Shown: positions 8,936 to 17,202, numbered from the stretch's first letter. The stretch: DNA of 64,000 bases from UBA6220 sp041650375 (GCA_041650375.1 JBAZLH010000001.1:124001-188000); one strand, 5' to 3'. Made by a program: numbers and translations. Notes: generated by a model not told the origin, from the sequence alone.

Positions 8936-10423
8936 ATGATGAATATTTTTAAAAAACAAATTTTTATTGCCGCGCTTTTATTGGCCTTTGCGCCCTTATT
9001 TGCCAAAGCGGACAATCTTGGGCAACAGCAAGGTTTTTTTGTTGAGCCGAGTTATAGTGATTTAAAAACATCCCAAGTTTCGGCGACTTTGGTTAGAAGT
9101 TCAAACAACGCCTATTTTTATATTGATACTAATTGGCTAAACCAAAAAACAGAAAAAGAAAAAGAGTCTATTTATTCCACCTTGAGCGTTTTGGGAACCG
9201 AATTTGATAATAATATTTATTCTCAGCTGACAAATATATTCGGGCACGAAGCAAATCCGGGCATAGACAAGGATTCGAAAATAACCGTGCTGTTTTATTC
9301 AATGAAAGAAAATGCCCGCGGCTATGTGCGGAATATTGATGAATACGACCGCTTGGTTAATCCTTATAGCAACCAGCGCGAGATGGTTTATTTAAATGTG
9401 GATAATATTACCAATCCTTTGGTAAAAGCTTTTTTGGCGCACGAGTTTATGCATTTAATTACTTTTAACCAAAAGGATTTAACTTATGGAGTGAGTGAAG
9501 ATGTTTGGCTAAACGAGGCCAGAGCGGAATACGCGCCAACTTTGCTTGGCTATGATAATGACAATGCCGCTGGTTATTTGGCTAATCGCGTAAAATCATT
9601 CGTGGATAATTCATCCGATTCTTTGGTGGAATGGAATAATAGCACGGCGGATTACGGAGTGGTTAGTGTTTTTATCCATTATTTGGCGGACCAATATGGT
9701 TTGCCGGTTTTAGTGGATTCTTTAAAATCAAAACAAGTTGGCATTGCGAGCCTTAATGCGGCTTTATTGAAAAACGGATATAAAGATACCTTTAATGATG
9801 TTTATACTAATTTTACCATTGCGGCTTATTTAAATGACTGCAACATCTCTGCCAAATATTGCTTTAAAGATAAAAACTTATCCGGTTTGCATGTTTTGCC
9901 ATTCAGCAATTTTTTGCCTTTCTCCGGCGAAAGTAATCTTAACTTGGGGCAAGCCTTAAAAGATTATTCGGCGCATTGGCAAAAGTTCAGTGGTGGGTCG
10001 GGCAATTTAAAACTTGTCTTTAAAAACCAATCCAACGGGCGAATTGTTGTTCCGTATGTTATTAAAAACGCGAATGGAACTTCGATTGTAAAATTTCTAA
10101 CCCTGGACAGCGCTACGCAAACAGGGGAATTGGTGGTGCCAAACATTAACAAAGATGTTATGTCTGTGATTGTGATACCGTCAATTCAAATTATGGACCC
10201 AATCAGTTTGGGAACGAGCTATACTTATTCCATTACGGCAAACAGTTTCGTGTCTTCCGGCACAAACAATAACCAGGGTGGCGCGACGACGCCAACCGAT
10301 ACTATTAAATTGCCGTTTGCGATAGATAAGCCGCTTGCCCAAATGAATCACGAAGAACTTTTAATTGTAGTTTTAAGATACATTATTTATATTTTACTCC
10401 AAGGCCGCTCCCTCCCCGCATAA
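8936..10423 (+). CDS. Secreted zinc metalloprotease, M30 (hyicolysin)-like
   Basis: An exported protease of about 495 residues. The signal peptide is about residues 1-25 (KK, hydrophobic core, AKA-D). The zinc site HEFMH is at about 169-173, and a downstream NEARAEY supplies the likely third ligand Glu at about 194, an arrangement like M30 peptidases. The upstream ITVLFY..KENARGYV region fits the same family. The C-terminus ends in KPLAQM then a hydrophobic segment, matching the tail of the preceding giant protein. I chose ATG 8936/8939 over the GTG at 8927 because it starts the signal peptide cleanly. It could process surface proteins encoded beside it; that is inferred from position only. 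Confidence 0.75.
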   Translation: MMNIFKKQIFIAALLLAFAPLFAKADNLGQQQGFFVEPSYSDLKTSQVSATLVRSSNNAYFYIDTNWLNQKTEKEKESIYSTLSVLGTEFDNNIYSQLTNIFGHEANPGIDKDSKITVLFYSMKENARGYVRNIDEYDRLVNPYSNQREMVYLNVDNITNPLVKAFLAHEFMHLITFNQKDLTYGVSEDVWLNEARAEYAPTLLGYDNDNAAGYLANRVKSFVDNSSDSLVEWNNSTADYGVVSVFIHYLADQYGLPVLVDSLKSKQVGIASLNAALLKNGYKDTFNDVYTNFTIAAYLNDCNISAKYCFKDKNLSGLHVLPFSNFLPFSGESNLNLGQALKDYSAHWQKFSGGSGNLKLVFKNQSNGRIVVPYVIKNANGTSIVKFLTLDSATQTGELVVPNINKDVMSVIVIPSIQIMDPISLGTSYTYSITANSFVSSGTNNNQGGATTPTDTIKLPFAIDKPLAQMNHEELLIVVLRYIIYILLQGRSLPA

Positions 10424-10445
10424 AAAAAGATATGGGTGGCAGGGG

Positions 10446-10473
10446 TTGATTTTTTGTGGAAATATTGTATAGT
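10446..10473 (+). promoter_or_regulatory. Promoter of the 10509 gene
   Basis: TTGATT (10446-10451), 16-base spacer, TATAGT (10468-10473). A small hairpin GACCT/AGGTC lies in the leader at 10482-10498. Confidence 0.6.
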
Positions 10474-10508
10474 GCGGATAGGACCTTGAAATTAGGTCGT
10501 TCTGATTA

Positions 10509-11003
10509 ATGGAGTTGAGAAAAGTGGATATTGGGTTAAATCCGAAAAAATGGCAGTTGCGGCTTGGCGTCGGCAAGAAAGAGTCGGAGCTGAGAAAGAT
10601 TCTGGAATTCTTTAATGAATTTGTCAGAGTGCAGGATAATCTTACGCAAAAGGGTTGCCTAGACGCGACCGAAACGACAATGTATAACCTTAACAATTTC
10701 GGCGGACTATATTTCCACGCAACGGATAACCCCCGAGACGGAAATCTTTTTTCAATATCAACGGCTTCGGGCAATCGGTTTTTGGAAATCAGATACCCGA
10801 ACGGCGGTGATGCCAGGAGTTGCGTCCTTTCCGGAGATTATAATTTAATCCAACAGATTTTGCCAATCATCGGGCTTGCCACATCATTGAAGCCCAAAGA
10901 AAAGGCAAGATGCATTGAAGAAGATCCGGAAATGAGTGGATTGCTAAAACGGGCGGAAGAACTGGGGTTGTATGATTTGGCCGAGGCGGTAAGAAATTAT
11001 TAA
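10509..11003 (+). CDS. Hypothetical cytoplasmic protein, 164 residues
   Basis: No family recognised. It is soluble with no signal peptide or membrane segment. The N-terminal third is basic and helical (KKESELRKILEFFNEF). The middle looks like a compact beta region (GGLYFHATDNPRDGNLFSI, FLEIRYPNGGD), and the C-terminus is helical (GLLKRAEELGLYDLAEAV). It has its own promoter and stands as a single gene among other lineage-specific genes. The leader has only a weak AGGT upstream of ATG 10509. Function unknown. Confidence 0.65.
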   Translation: MELRKVDIGLNPKKWQLRLGVGKKESELRKILEFFNEFVRVQDNLTQKGCLDATETTMYNLNNFGGLYFHATDNPRDGNLFSISTASGNRFLEIRYPNGGDARSCVLSGDYNLIQQILPIIGLATSLKPKEKARCIEEDPEMSGLLKRAEELGLYDLAEAVRNY

Positions 11004-11095
11004 ATTTCTTCCACCCCGGCATTTTTTATTTAGGAAATATATATTTAGAATGCTTTGGCTTTTCTTTTTTTTGAAATTAAGATAAAATAATATTA

Positions 11096-12358
11096 ATGTT
11101 TAAAAAAGTTAAAGCCTTTACTTTAATTGAACTTTTAGTCACTATCGCAATCGTCGGAATTCTTTCCGGCTTCATTTTCATTTCCATGAGCAGTGCCCTT
11201 AACGCTGCCAAGGACGCAAAGCGCCAAGCGGATTTAGCCACAATTCAAAAAGCTGTGTTGGAATACTATGCCGAACACACTGCTTATCCCTATACTGCCA
11301 CAACAACAGCTTGCAATCTTTGCACCAGTGACAGCTGTTCCAATCCTTGCACCGGTTTCTACGCCAATATTCAACCGTATTTACCAAACATACCAACTGA
11401 TCCAACCGGAACATATTATACTTACACATATTCCGCCACTCCCAAATTTGTGCTTCAAGCAACATTGAGCAGCGGTTTTGCGTATAAATACGATTCTCTT
11501 TCCGGTTTTTCAACAGCAACGCCTTTTGTCGGACCTTGTTCGGGTAATGTTCAGGGCACAACCGGTTTGGCTTGCGCGGAAAACACAGCCAGCGGCTACA
11601 CAATAAACCAATTTACATATGTTGCTGTTCCAGGTTCATATAGCTGGACAATTCCTTCAGGAATAACATCAATTGAATATTTAGTTGTCGCTGGCGGCGG
11701 AGGAGGCGGATATGGCGGCGGCGGCGGAGGAGGCGGTTTTAGAACCGGAACTTATACGGTAGCCGAGGGCAATGTTGTAACAATAACTGTTGGCAAAGGC
11801 GGAACCGGATCCAATTCAGCTCCAACATCGGGCAGTAATTCTGTTTTTGGAATTACGGGCAGCGCAATAACATCAAATGGCGGCGGAGCCGGCGGAGTAA
11901 CAAATACAGCCGGCAGTCCGGGCGGTTCGGGTGGAGGAGGTGGAGTCAATTCAACTATCGCAGCGTATGCCGGCGGAGCGGGAAATACGCCCGCAACATC
12001 TCCCTCTCAAGGAAATAATGGAGGAAATACTACCGGCGTGGCATGTAGTCCGGCCGGTGGTGGAGGCGGCGCGGGAGCCGCGGGCGGACCTGGTAATTCA
12101 AGCGGACCTGGTGTGGGTGGAGTTGGCGCGCAATCTTCAATTACAGGTACGGCAACATACTATGCCGGCGGTGGTGGTGGCGATGCTCTTTGTAATTATG
12201 GTTCCAAGGCCGGTGGCAATGGAGGAGGCGGCAATAATGGCCAACCTGGCGTGGACGGATTGGGTGGCGGAGGCGGAGCCGGCGGAAGGGATACCGGCTA
12301 TACCGGCAAAAACGGCGGTTCGGGCATAATTATTATTAAATACATTACACCTTCTTAA
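11096..12358 (+). CDS. Type IV pilin-like protein fused to a glycine-rich domain
   Basis: 420 residues. The N-terminus is a class III prepilin signal: KVKA|FTLIELLVTIAIVGIL, with E5 of the mature protein present and cleavage expected before F. The helix stem continues to about residue 55. A Cys-rich pilin loop (CNLCTSDSC) and the PNIPTDPTG motif follow. From about 185 a YLVVAGGGGG module opens a long Gly-rich domain of the type seen in phage tail-tip and surface proteins. A -10 TAAAAT at 11083-11088 sits 7 bases before ATG 11096, suggesting a leaderless transcript. It probably needs a prepilin peptidase and pilus machinery, not in this window. The role (adhesive minor pilin) is inferred. Confidence 0.8.
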   Translation: MFKKVKAFTLIELLVTIAIVGILSGFIFISMSSALNAAKDAKRQADLATIQKAVLEYYAEHTAYPYTATTTACNLCTSDSCSNPCTGFYANIQPYLPNIPTDPTGTYYTYTYSATPKFVLQATLSSGFAYKYDSLSGFSTATPFVGPCSGNVQGTTGLACAENTASGYTINQFTYVAVPGSYSWTIPSGITSIEYLVVAGGGGGGYGGGGGGGGFRTGTYTVAEGNVVTITVGKGGTGSNSAPTSGSNSVFGITGSAITSNGGGAGGVTNTAGSPGGSGGGGGVNSTIAAYAGGAGNTPATSPSQGNNGGNTTGVACSPAGGGGGAGAAGGPGNSSGPGVGGVGAQSSITGTATYYAGGGGGDALCNYGSKAGGNGGGGNNGQPGVDGLGGGGGAGGRDTGYTGKNGGSGIIIIKYITPS

Positions 12359-12370
12359 AAATTCCTTTGT

Positions 12371-12398
12371 TTGACTTTTGTTTTTTATTTGTTAAAGT
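12371..12398 (+). promoter_or_regulatory. Promoter of a 38-residue ORF
   Basis: TTGACT (12371-12376), 16-base spacer, TAAAGT (12393-12398). The same -35/-10 pair recurs at 13193-13221. Confidence 0.6.
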
Positions 12399-12461
12399 AA
12401 AAATAGCCATTTTTGCTTTGGCACATTTACAATTTGGCAGCCGGATTAGGAGTGATTAAGC

Positions 12462-12578
12462 GTGGAACAGAAAAACAAAAAACAGCACGGAGATGAGAAT
12501 TCTGAACGCAACCCCAAAAACAACCAACCCAGAGAATTATCAAAAGAAGATGTTGAATATATAACGGATGTAATTTAA
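12462..12578 (+). CDS. Small hydrophilic protein, 38 residues
   Basis: Starts at GTG 12462 with AGGAG (12448-12452) 9 bases upstream, and ends at TAA 12576-12578. The product is very polar (Lys, Asn, Glu, Gln-rich: EQKNKKQHGDENSERN..., ending EDVEYITDVI) with a short acidic helix at the C-terminus. It has its own promoter (12371-12398), and a weak GGCCT-TTCG-AGGTT hairpin plus T8 at 12598-12620 may end it. No family recognised. The complete signal set supports a real gene despite its size. Confidence 0.5.
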   Translation: MEQKNKKQHGDENSERNPKNNQPRELSKEDVEYITDVI

Positions 12579-12597
12579 AATCCGTGAATAAAATAAA

Positions 12598-12620
12598 GGC
12601 CTTTCGAGGTTCTTTTTTTT
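12598..12620 (+). terminator. Weak terminator after the 38-residue ORF
   Basis: GGCCT (12598-12602), UUCG loop, AGGTT with two wobble pairs, then C and T8. Marginal stem but a good T-run. Confidence 0.4.
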
Positions 12621-12622
12621 GT

Positions 12623-12651
12623 TTGACATTAATTTTTATTTATCTTATTAT
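12623..12651 (+). promoter_or_regulatory. Promoter of the 12691 gene
   Basis: TTGACA (12623-12628), 17-base spacer, TATTAT (12646-12651). Confidence 0.6.
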
Positions 12652-12690
12652 GATTAAGCCATTGCGCATTGCTCATTCACAATCAGGCAG

Positions 12691-13158
12691 TTGAACAGTG
12701 GTGAGAGTGATAATTTGGACAATGAGGAAGTAATAAAAACATACGAATTCATCCTTAGGGACAAAAACGGAAAAAAGTATAGGTCTGTCGTGGATAGCAT
12801 GTCTTTAAACGCAGCCGAAGTCATGCTTCAAAAGAATTGTCCCGGCTTTATCGATGGCTCGTTAAAGATTGACCAGCGTAAGCCGATTCTGCAAGTTTGC
12901 AAATGCAGCCTTGCCAACGATGAAAATCCGCGGCCGCTACATTGCGGTTATGACCTAATGAGTCCAGTTCCTTTGGAAGAGCTTTATCAAGGGAAAAAAC
13001 ACCCTTGTGGTTTGACCAGAATAGCTACTGATCATAAATGCTCGGTTAACGCGGCGCACCTAAAGGTTATTACATCCAAAAATATACCAAAAATTCTCGT
13101 CGTGTTGAGCGGCCAAAAATTCACATTCATTGACTTAAATAAATGCCACGGACAGTAA
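12691..13158 (+). CDS. Hypothetical Cys-containing protein, up to 155 residues
   Basis: No family recognised. No ATG or GTG start is available. TTG 12691 gives 155 residues; TTG 12715 is more likely because GGTGAGAG lies about 7 bases upstream of it. The first 50 residues (YEFILRDKNGKKYRSVV) look like a small beta domain. A central segment has spaced cysteines (VCKCSLA, LHCGYD, HPCGLT, HKCSV) that could bind metal. The C-terminus is beta-rich (PKILVVLSGQKFTFIDL). Its own promoter (12623-12651) and terminator (13160-13190) make it monocistronic. Confidence 0.6.
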   Translation: MNSGESDNLDNEEVIKTYEFILRDKNGKKYRSVVDSMSLNAAEVMLQKNCPGFIDGSLKIDQRKPILQVCKCSLANDENPRPLHCGYDLMSPVPLEELYQGKKHPCGLTRIATDHKCSVNAAHLKVITSKNIPKILVVLSGQKFTFIDLNKCHGQ

Positions 13159-13159
13159 G

Positions 13160-13190
13160 AGAAGATAAAATCCAATTATCTTCTTTTTTT
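13160..13190 (+). terminator. Rho-independent terminator
   Basis: AGAAGATA (13160-13167) pairs with TATCTTCT (13177-13184), followed by a T-run. It lies two bases after the stop codon. Confidence 0.85.
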
Positions 13191-13192
13191 TA

Positions 13193-13221
13193 TTGACTTA
13201 AACTTATTTGTGGCTTAAAGT
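13193..13221 (+). promoter_or_regulatory. Promoter of the 13267 gene
   Basis: TTGACT (13193-13198), 17-base spacer, TAAAGT (13216-13221). Confidence 0.6.
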
Positions 13222-13266
13222 AATCTTGCCGATTGTTCCTTGATAGATTGGCGGAGATGGTTATTC

Positions 13267-13827
13267 ATGTGTTATTGGCAAGTTACCACCCTGGGCATAG
13301 AAGCAAAGCGGGCTTATGTTAAAGAAGAACTGCTTAAACAAGTTTATCTTGAAGAAAAACTTGGATATACTTTTTTCGTGGGGTTAACAGGTATTCCTTT
13401 TAAAAAAGGGGATATTGCTTTTATTGAAGGCTTGGAATTTTTTATGGCCGACTCTCCAGCCCAAGTATTGGATAAATTTTTAACTCTAACCAACGGATTG
13501 ATTATAGACGAACCAACCGATACGTGGCGTAAATTTTTTTTACATCCGCTGAGGCCGATTTTTAAAATTCCTTGGTGTGAATATTTAACGCAACATCCCA
13601 TTGATGGCTCCTTGCTGTGCGAAAACGAGCGCCATTGCAGTGAAGACGGGAGCGGTAATTTGGGTAATTGCATTATGGTGGAAGCGTGGGAAGAAGACAT
13701 TGAAGATTGCCCGATATGTAAAATGCGCAATCTTTACAAAAAGGAAGGCGAAAAAGTTTTCTGCGCAAAAATAATTTGCCGGGAAGGAAAAAATTACAAA
13801 GTTCTTTCTTTGACGGAATATGAGTAA
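13267..13827 (+). CDS. Hypothetical soluble protein, 186 residues, with C-terminal Cys cluster
   Basis: No family recognised. ATG 13267 is chosen over TTG 13240 because GGAGATGG (13253-13260) is ideally placed before it. No signal peptide or membrane helix. The N-terminal half is mixed alpha/beta (EELLKQVYLEEKLGYTFFVG). Cysteines cluster from about residue 105 on (WCEYLT, LLCENERHC, GNCIM, DCPICKM, FCAKIICRE). The DCPICKMRNLY pair resembles half a zinc ribbon. It is monocistronic, like its neighbours 10509 and 12691. Confidence 0.6.
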   Translation: MCYWQVTTLGIEAKRAYVKEELLKQVYLEEKLGYTFFVGLTGIPFKKGDIAFIEGLEFFMADSPAQVLDKFLTLTNGLIIDEPTDTWRKFFLHPLRPIFKIPWCEYLTQHPIDGSLLCENERHCSEDGSGNLGNCIMVEAWEEDIEDCPICKMRNLYKKEGEKVFCAKIICREGKNYKVLSLTEYE

Positions 13828-13895
13828 TAAAATACTCATTTTTTAATACAAAAAAACAATAAGTTCTTGGAATGGATTTTTAGAGAAAAAAATGG

Positions 13896-13903
13896 TATAA
13901 AAT
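13896..13903 (+). promoter_or_regulatory. Extended -10 upstream of the 13914 gene
   Basis: TGG-TATAAAAT ends 11 bases before the ATG, so the 5' leader is only a few bases. TGGATT (13873-13878) could serve as -35. Confidence 0.5.
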
Positions 13904-13913
13904 TATTAAAGAT

Positions 13914-15803
13914 ATGACGGACTGCAAAAAAATAGCAAATTTTCTTTTTTACGCTTTCTTTTTTCTTTTGCCGATTTTTTATGTTCCCAAAATCGGAACT
14001 TCTTATATTTTAAGCCAAAAACTTTTGGTGATTGTTTTTACCGTCGCGGTTTTTGTTTTATTTGCGGCTTGGATAGTCCAACAAAAGAAAGTTGTTGTTA
14101 AAAAAAGCCGGATAATCGCATTCCTGGGAATATTTTTGCTGTTGTCCACGGCTTCTCTTCTGTTGTCCAATAATATCTTGCAAGGATTTTTGGGACGTTC
14201 CAATTCAATTGACTCATATTTTATGATTGCGATTTATTCGCTTTTGGCCTTTTTTACCTGTAATTTCATATCCGAAAAAGAAACTTTATTTAATATTTTT
14301 AAATCATTTATTCTTGGCTCGGCGCTTTTGGCCGCCGGATTCTTGGCCAGCGTTATCTTTAAGTTTAAAACCGATTTTTTCGTGCCCATTGAAAGCTTTT
14401 CTTTAATTTTTGCTCTGGGGTTGTCCTGTTTTTTAGTTTTATCGTTTTACGGAAGCGAAATGTTTTTCAAGCGCGGTAAAATTGTCGCGTTTGCGATTAT
14501 TTCTATTTTATTCACAACTTCGCTTTTGATCATAAATTACAAGCTGGCTTGGTTTTTTATTTTAATCGTTTCCTTTTTGGTTTTTTGGAAAAGAGCAGCA
14601 GAAAATAATTTCTTGCTTAAAAATCCGCGGGTTATCCTGCCTTTGGTTATTGCCGTGGTTTCTTTCGGATTATTTTTCGCGCCTAAACTTATTAATTACG
14701 ACTTTCAATTAGGCTATGAGCAATCGCTTTCATATTCTTCCGGAACTAATATCGCGCAAAAAACTTTAAGCGAGCCCTTCAAAAACATCTTGCTTGGTTC
14801 CGGCCCGGCCACTTATATTTATAATTATTCGCTTTACAAGGGCAAAGAGCTTGGCGATTCCACTTTAGTTTTTAACCAAGGGCCGGTGGCCTTGCTTACA
14901 TTGGCCGGGTCGCTGGGAGTTTTGGCGATTATATTTTTATTATTAGCCTGGCTGATATTTGTTATGAAAGGCTTTAAGTTTTTACAAAACGAGGGCACAG
15001 ACAAAGAACAAGATTTGATTTCCAGCGCCAGAAGCATGCTTTTTCCGATTGGATTCGCTTTGCTCGCGATAATGTTTTTATATAAAATGACAATTGTTCC
15101 AATGGTTTTTTCTTTTTTCGTTTTGGGCGCGTGGGCGAACCTGGGCGTAATTAGGGAAATAGAATTTAAATTCAAAGGAAAATATTTTATTTTGGAAATA
15201 ATTTTGTTTATTGCCGCCCTGTTTTTATTTGTTGGCGCTTTTATTTTTGCCAAGCAATATTACGCTGAATCATTTTATCAGCGCGGTGTGAGGGATTACG
15301 TTGACCAAAACGACTTGGATTACGCCTTGCAGAACGGATTGAAGGCGATTGCGGCGTTTAACGCCGGCGATTATTATATCGGCGTTTCACAACTGTATAT
15401 TTTGAAGGCCAGTGATATTTTTAACAGCAATGAAAAAGTGGTTAAACAAAAAACCGCGGCAACAAGCGACGCCAGAAACATCGCCGCGCAAGCCGAATCG
15501 CTGGCAAAGATGGCAACCAAAAGCGATCCGCTTAATTACAATGCTTGGTATAACTTGGGATTGATTTATGAAAATACCAGCTTCTTGGTGGAAAATAAAA
15601 ACAAAGACGCGTTATTGGCGTATGAGCAAGCCCGGCAATTGGCGCCTTACAACTATGATATTTATTTTTCCAAGGGCAGGGTTTACGAGAAGCAGGGGGA
15701 CAACGCGGACGCGATTATCAGTTACGAAGAAGCGTTGCAATTAAATCCGAATATTGACGGCTTGGCGGAAAAAATCCAGAGTTTAAAAAAGTTATTGAAA
15801 TAA
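13914..15803 (+). CDS. O-antigen ligase/polymerase-like membrane protein with C-terminal TPR repeats
   Basis: 629 residues. About ten to twelve hydrophobic helices fill residues 10-460, with a large periplasmic loop around 260-320 (SGTNIAQKTLSEPFKNILLGSGPATYIYNY) containing the G.G..T motif of the Wzy/WaaL family. The C-terminal 170 residues form TPR-like helices (YNAWYNLGLIYENT, YDIYFSKGRVYEKQGDNADAIISYEEALQLNP). Membrane-bound glycan ligases fused to TPRs are common in Parcubacteria, where they are thought to glycosylate pilins or surface proteins; the exact substrate is inferred. murB follows 3 bases after the stop, so the two are probably cotranscribed. Confidence 0.75.
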   Translation: MTDCKKIANFLFYAFFFLLPIFYVPKIGTSYILSQKLLVIVFTVAVFVLFAAWIVQQKKVVVKKSRIIAFLGIFLLLSTASLLLSNNILQGFLGRSNSIDSYFMIAIYSLLAFFTCNFISEKETLFNIFKSFILGSALLAAGFLASVIFKFKTDFFVPIESFSLIFALGLSCFLVLSFYGSEMFFKRGKIVAFAIISILFTTSLLIINYKLAWFFILIVSFLVFWKRAAENNFLLKNPRVILPLVIAVVSFGLFFAPKLINYDFQLGYEQSLSYSSGTNIAQKTLSEPFKNILLGSGPATYIYNYSLYKGKELGDSTLVFNQGPVALLTLAGSLGVLAIIFLLLAWLIFVMKGFKFLQNEGTDKEQDLISSARSMLFPIGFALLAIMFLYKMTIVPMVFSFFVLGAWANLGVIREIEFKFKGKYFILEIILFIAALFLFVGAFIFAKQYYAESFYQRGVRDYVDQNDLDYALQNGLKAIAAFNAGDYYIGVSQLYILKASDIFNSNEKVVKQKTAATSDARNIAAQAESLAKMATKSDPLNYNAWYNLGLIYENTSFLVENKNKDALLAYEQARQLAPYNYDIYFSKGRVYEKQGDNADAIISYEEALQLNPNIDGLAEKIQSLKKLLK

Positions 15804-15806
15804 TTT

Positions 15807-16790
15807 ATGGACAGCTTATTTGAAGAATTAAAAAAAGCTTTACCGGGAATAAAAGAAAACGTGGAATTGAAAGATTATTCCACTTTTAGGATTGGCGGGC
15901 CGGCTAAATATTTTTTTAAGGCCGAAAACGAAATAGAATTAAAGATTGCGGCGCAAAAAGCGCTTGATTTAAAAATTAATTTTAAAATTTTGGGCGGCGG
16001 CAGTAATACCTTAATAAGCAGCCAAGGCTTTGGCGGGTTGGCGATTATTTTCAAAAATAAGCCGCGCGTAGAAGATTTTTTACCGGTCCAAATAAACAAT
16101 GAATATTTTGTGGAAGCGCCGGCTGATTGGCCTTTGTTCTTTTTAGTTGAACAAGCCGCCATAAGCGGATTATCCGGAATGGAGTGGGCGATTGGAATTC
16201 CGGGAACGATTGGCGGAGCCGTAAACGGTAACGCGGGCGCGTTTGGAGTTTCAATTGGAGATTCAATTGATGGAGTCCAGGTTTTGGAAATTAAAAATAA
16301 TTTCATTTCCGAAAGATTTTTTACTTCCGAAGATTGCGGTTTCGGGTATCGTAGCAGTGTTTTTAAAAATAATCCGGATTTGATAATTTTATCTGCGCGA
16401 ATAAAGTTAATGAGAGGCGACGCGGAGAAAATAAAAGAACAAATCGAAAATAATATTTCCAAAAGAAAAGACAAACAGCCAAAAGGTTTTTCCATTGGTT
16501 CAATTTTTAAAAACTTTAAAGGAGAAGTTCCCGCGGACGCGCTGAACAGCCACGCCGAGCTGAAAGAATTTTTAATTAAAGGCGCGATACCGGCCGGATA
16601 TTTAATTGAACAATGCGGTTTGAAGGGCCAGAGTATTGGTGGGGCTCGTGTTTCCGAGGAACACGCTAATTTTATCATTAACACAGGCGATGCTACCTCA
16701 GAAGACGTTTTATCGCTTATAGCGCTGGTTAAAAATCAAGTGGAAGCGAAATTCCAAATAGTTTTGCAAGAAGAAATAAAAATATTTTAA
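15807..16790 (+). CDS. murB: UDP-N-acetylenolpyruvoylglucosamine reductase MurB
   Basis: 327 residues. It reduces UDP-GlcNAc-enolpyruvate to UDP-MurNAc with NADPH and FAD, in cytoplasmic peptidoglycan precursor synthesis. The FAD-binding signature is intact: STFRIGGPA (about 25-33), LGGGSNTLIS (about 61-70), and GMEWAIGIPGTIGGAVNGNAGAFG near 125-148. FGYRSSVFK carries the conserved Tyr/Arg/Ser region. The C-terminal domain has GSIFKN, AGYLIEQCGLKG and the catalytic-Glu region VSEEHANFIIN. Length fits type I MurB. It lies 3 bases downstream of the glycan-ligase gene and is followed by a cloverleaf repeat and a terminator. Confidence 0.95.
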   Translation: MDSLFEELKKALPGIKENVELKDYSTFRIGGPAKYFFKAENEIELKIAAQKALDLKINFKILGGGSNTLISSQGFGGLAIIFKNKPRVEDFLPVQINNEYFVEAPADWPLFFLVEQAAISGLSGMEWAIGIPGTIGGAVNGNAGAFGVSIGDSIDGVQVLEIKNNFISERFFTSEDCGFGYRSSVFKNNPDLIILSARIKLMRGDAEKIKEQIENNISKRKDKQPKGFSIGSIFKNFKGEVPADALNSHAELKEFLIKGAIPAGYLIEQCGLKGQSIGGARVSEEHANFIINTGDATSEDVLSLIALVKNQVEAKFQIVLQEEIKIF

Positions 16791-16811
16791 AATAGCGCTT
16801 TGAAATATTTA

Positions 16812-16925
16812 TTTAAATTATATTACCTGTTTGACGCGTCGTCCGCTTGCGAGCGGACGCGCTCGCTCTCAGAAAATTCCTGTTGAAATTTTCTTCCGAG
16901 AGGCATCCAGGCAATATAATTTAAA
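16812..16925. repeat. Cloverleaf inverted-repeat element, copy A (after murB)
   Basis: The outer stem is 16812-16824 with 16913-16925, extended by CCTG (16826-16829) with CAGG (16908-16911). Inside are hairpin 1, GTCCGC (16841-16846)/GCGGAC (16853-16858), and hairpin 2, AGAAAATT (16871-16878)/AATTTTCT (16887-16894), extended by CTCTC/GAGAG. Hairpin 2 and its flanks match the copy after eno (53761-53878) almost exactly, while hairpin 1 and part of the outer stem differ but remain paired. Confidence 0.75.
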
Positions 16926-16938
16926 CAAATAAAAAATT

Positions 16939-16965
16939 AAATGAGAAAAATTTCTCATTTTTTTT
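16939..16965 (+). terminator. Rho-independent terminator of murB
   Basis: AAATGAGAAA (16939-16948) pairs with TTTCTCATTT (16951-16960), followed by a T-rich run. From here to 17090 the DNA is extremely A+T-rich with no ORF. Confidence 0.7.
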
Positions 16966-17088
16966 ATTTTATAAAAATATTTTTACTAAAAAAATCAAAA
17001 TAAAAATAAATTTTCGCGAAAAAAAATATAAAAATAAAAAAATTTAACAAAAAAATTAAATTTTTATGAAAAATATTTTGTAAACATC

Positions 17089-17116
17089 TTGACAAATATT
17101 TTAAATGAACGAAAAT
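17089..17116 (+). promoter_or_regulatory. Promoter of the Lys-rich mini-gene
   Basis: TTGACA (17089-17094), 16-base spacer, GAAAAT (17111-17116). The A-tract-rich DNA just upstream (16980-17085) could act as an UP element. The leader (about 80 bases) holds AGGAG at about 17123-17127, too far from the ATG to be its ribosome site. Confidence 0.5.
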
Positions 17117-17202
17117 GAATGTAGGAGAAAAAGTTTTTATAAATTTTTTCTAAGAAATAAAAAAGGTCGAGTTACCAAAACTTAAAAAAAGTTTTTAACA
17201 CT

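Noticed and set aside
15875..16684. 269-residue minus-strand ORF opposite murB
   Set aside because: Antisense shadow; murB has every family motif.
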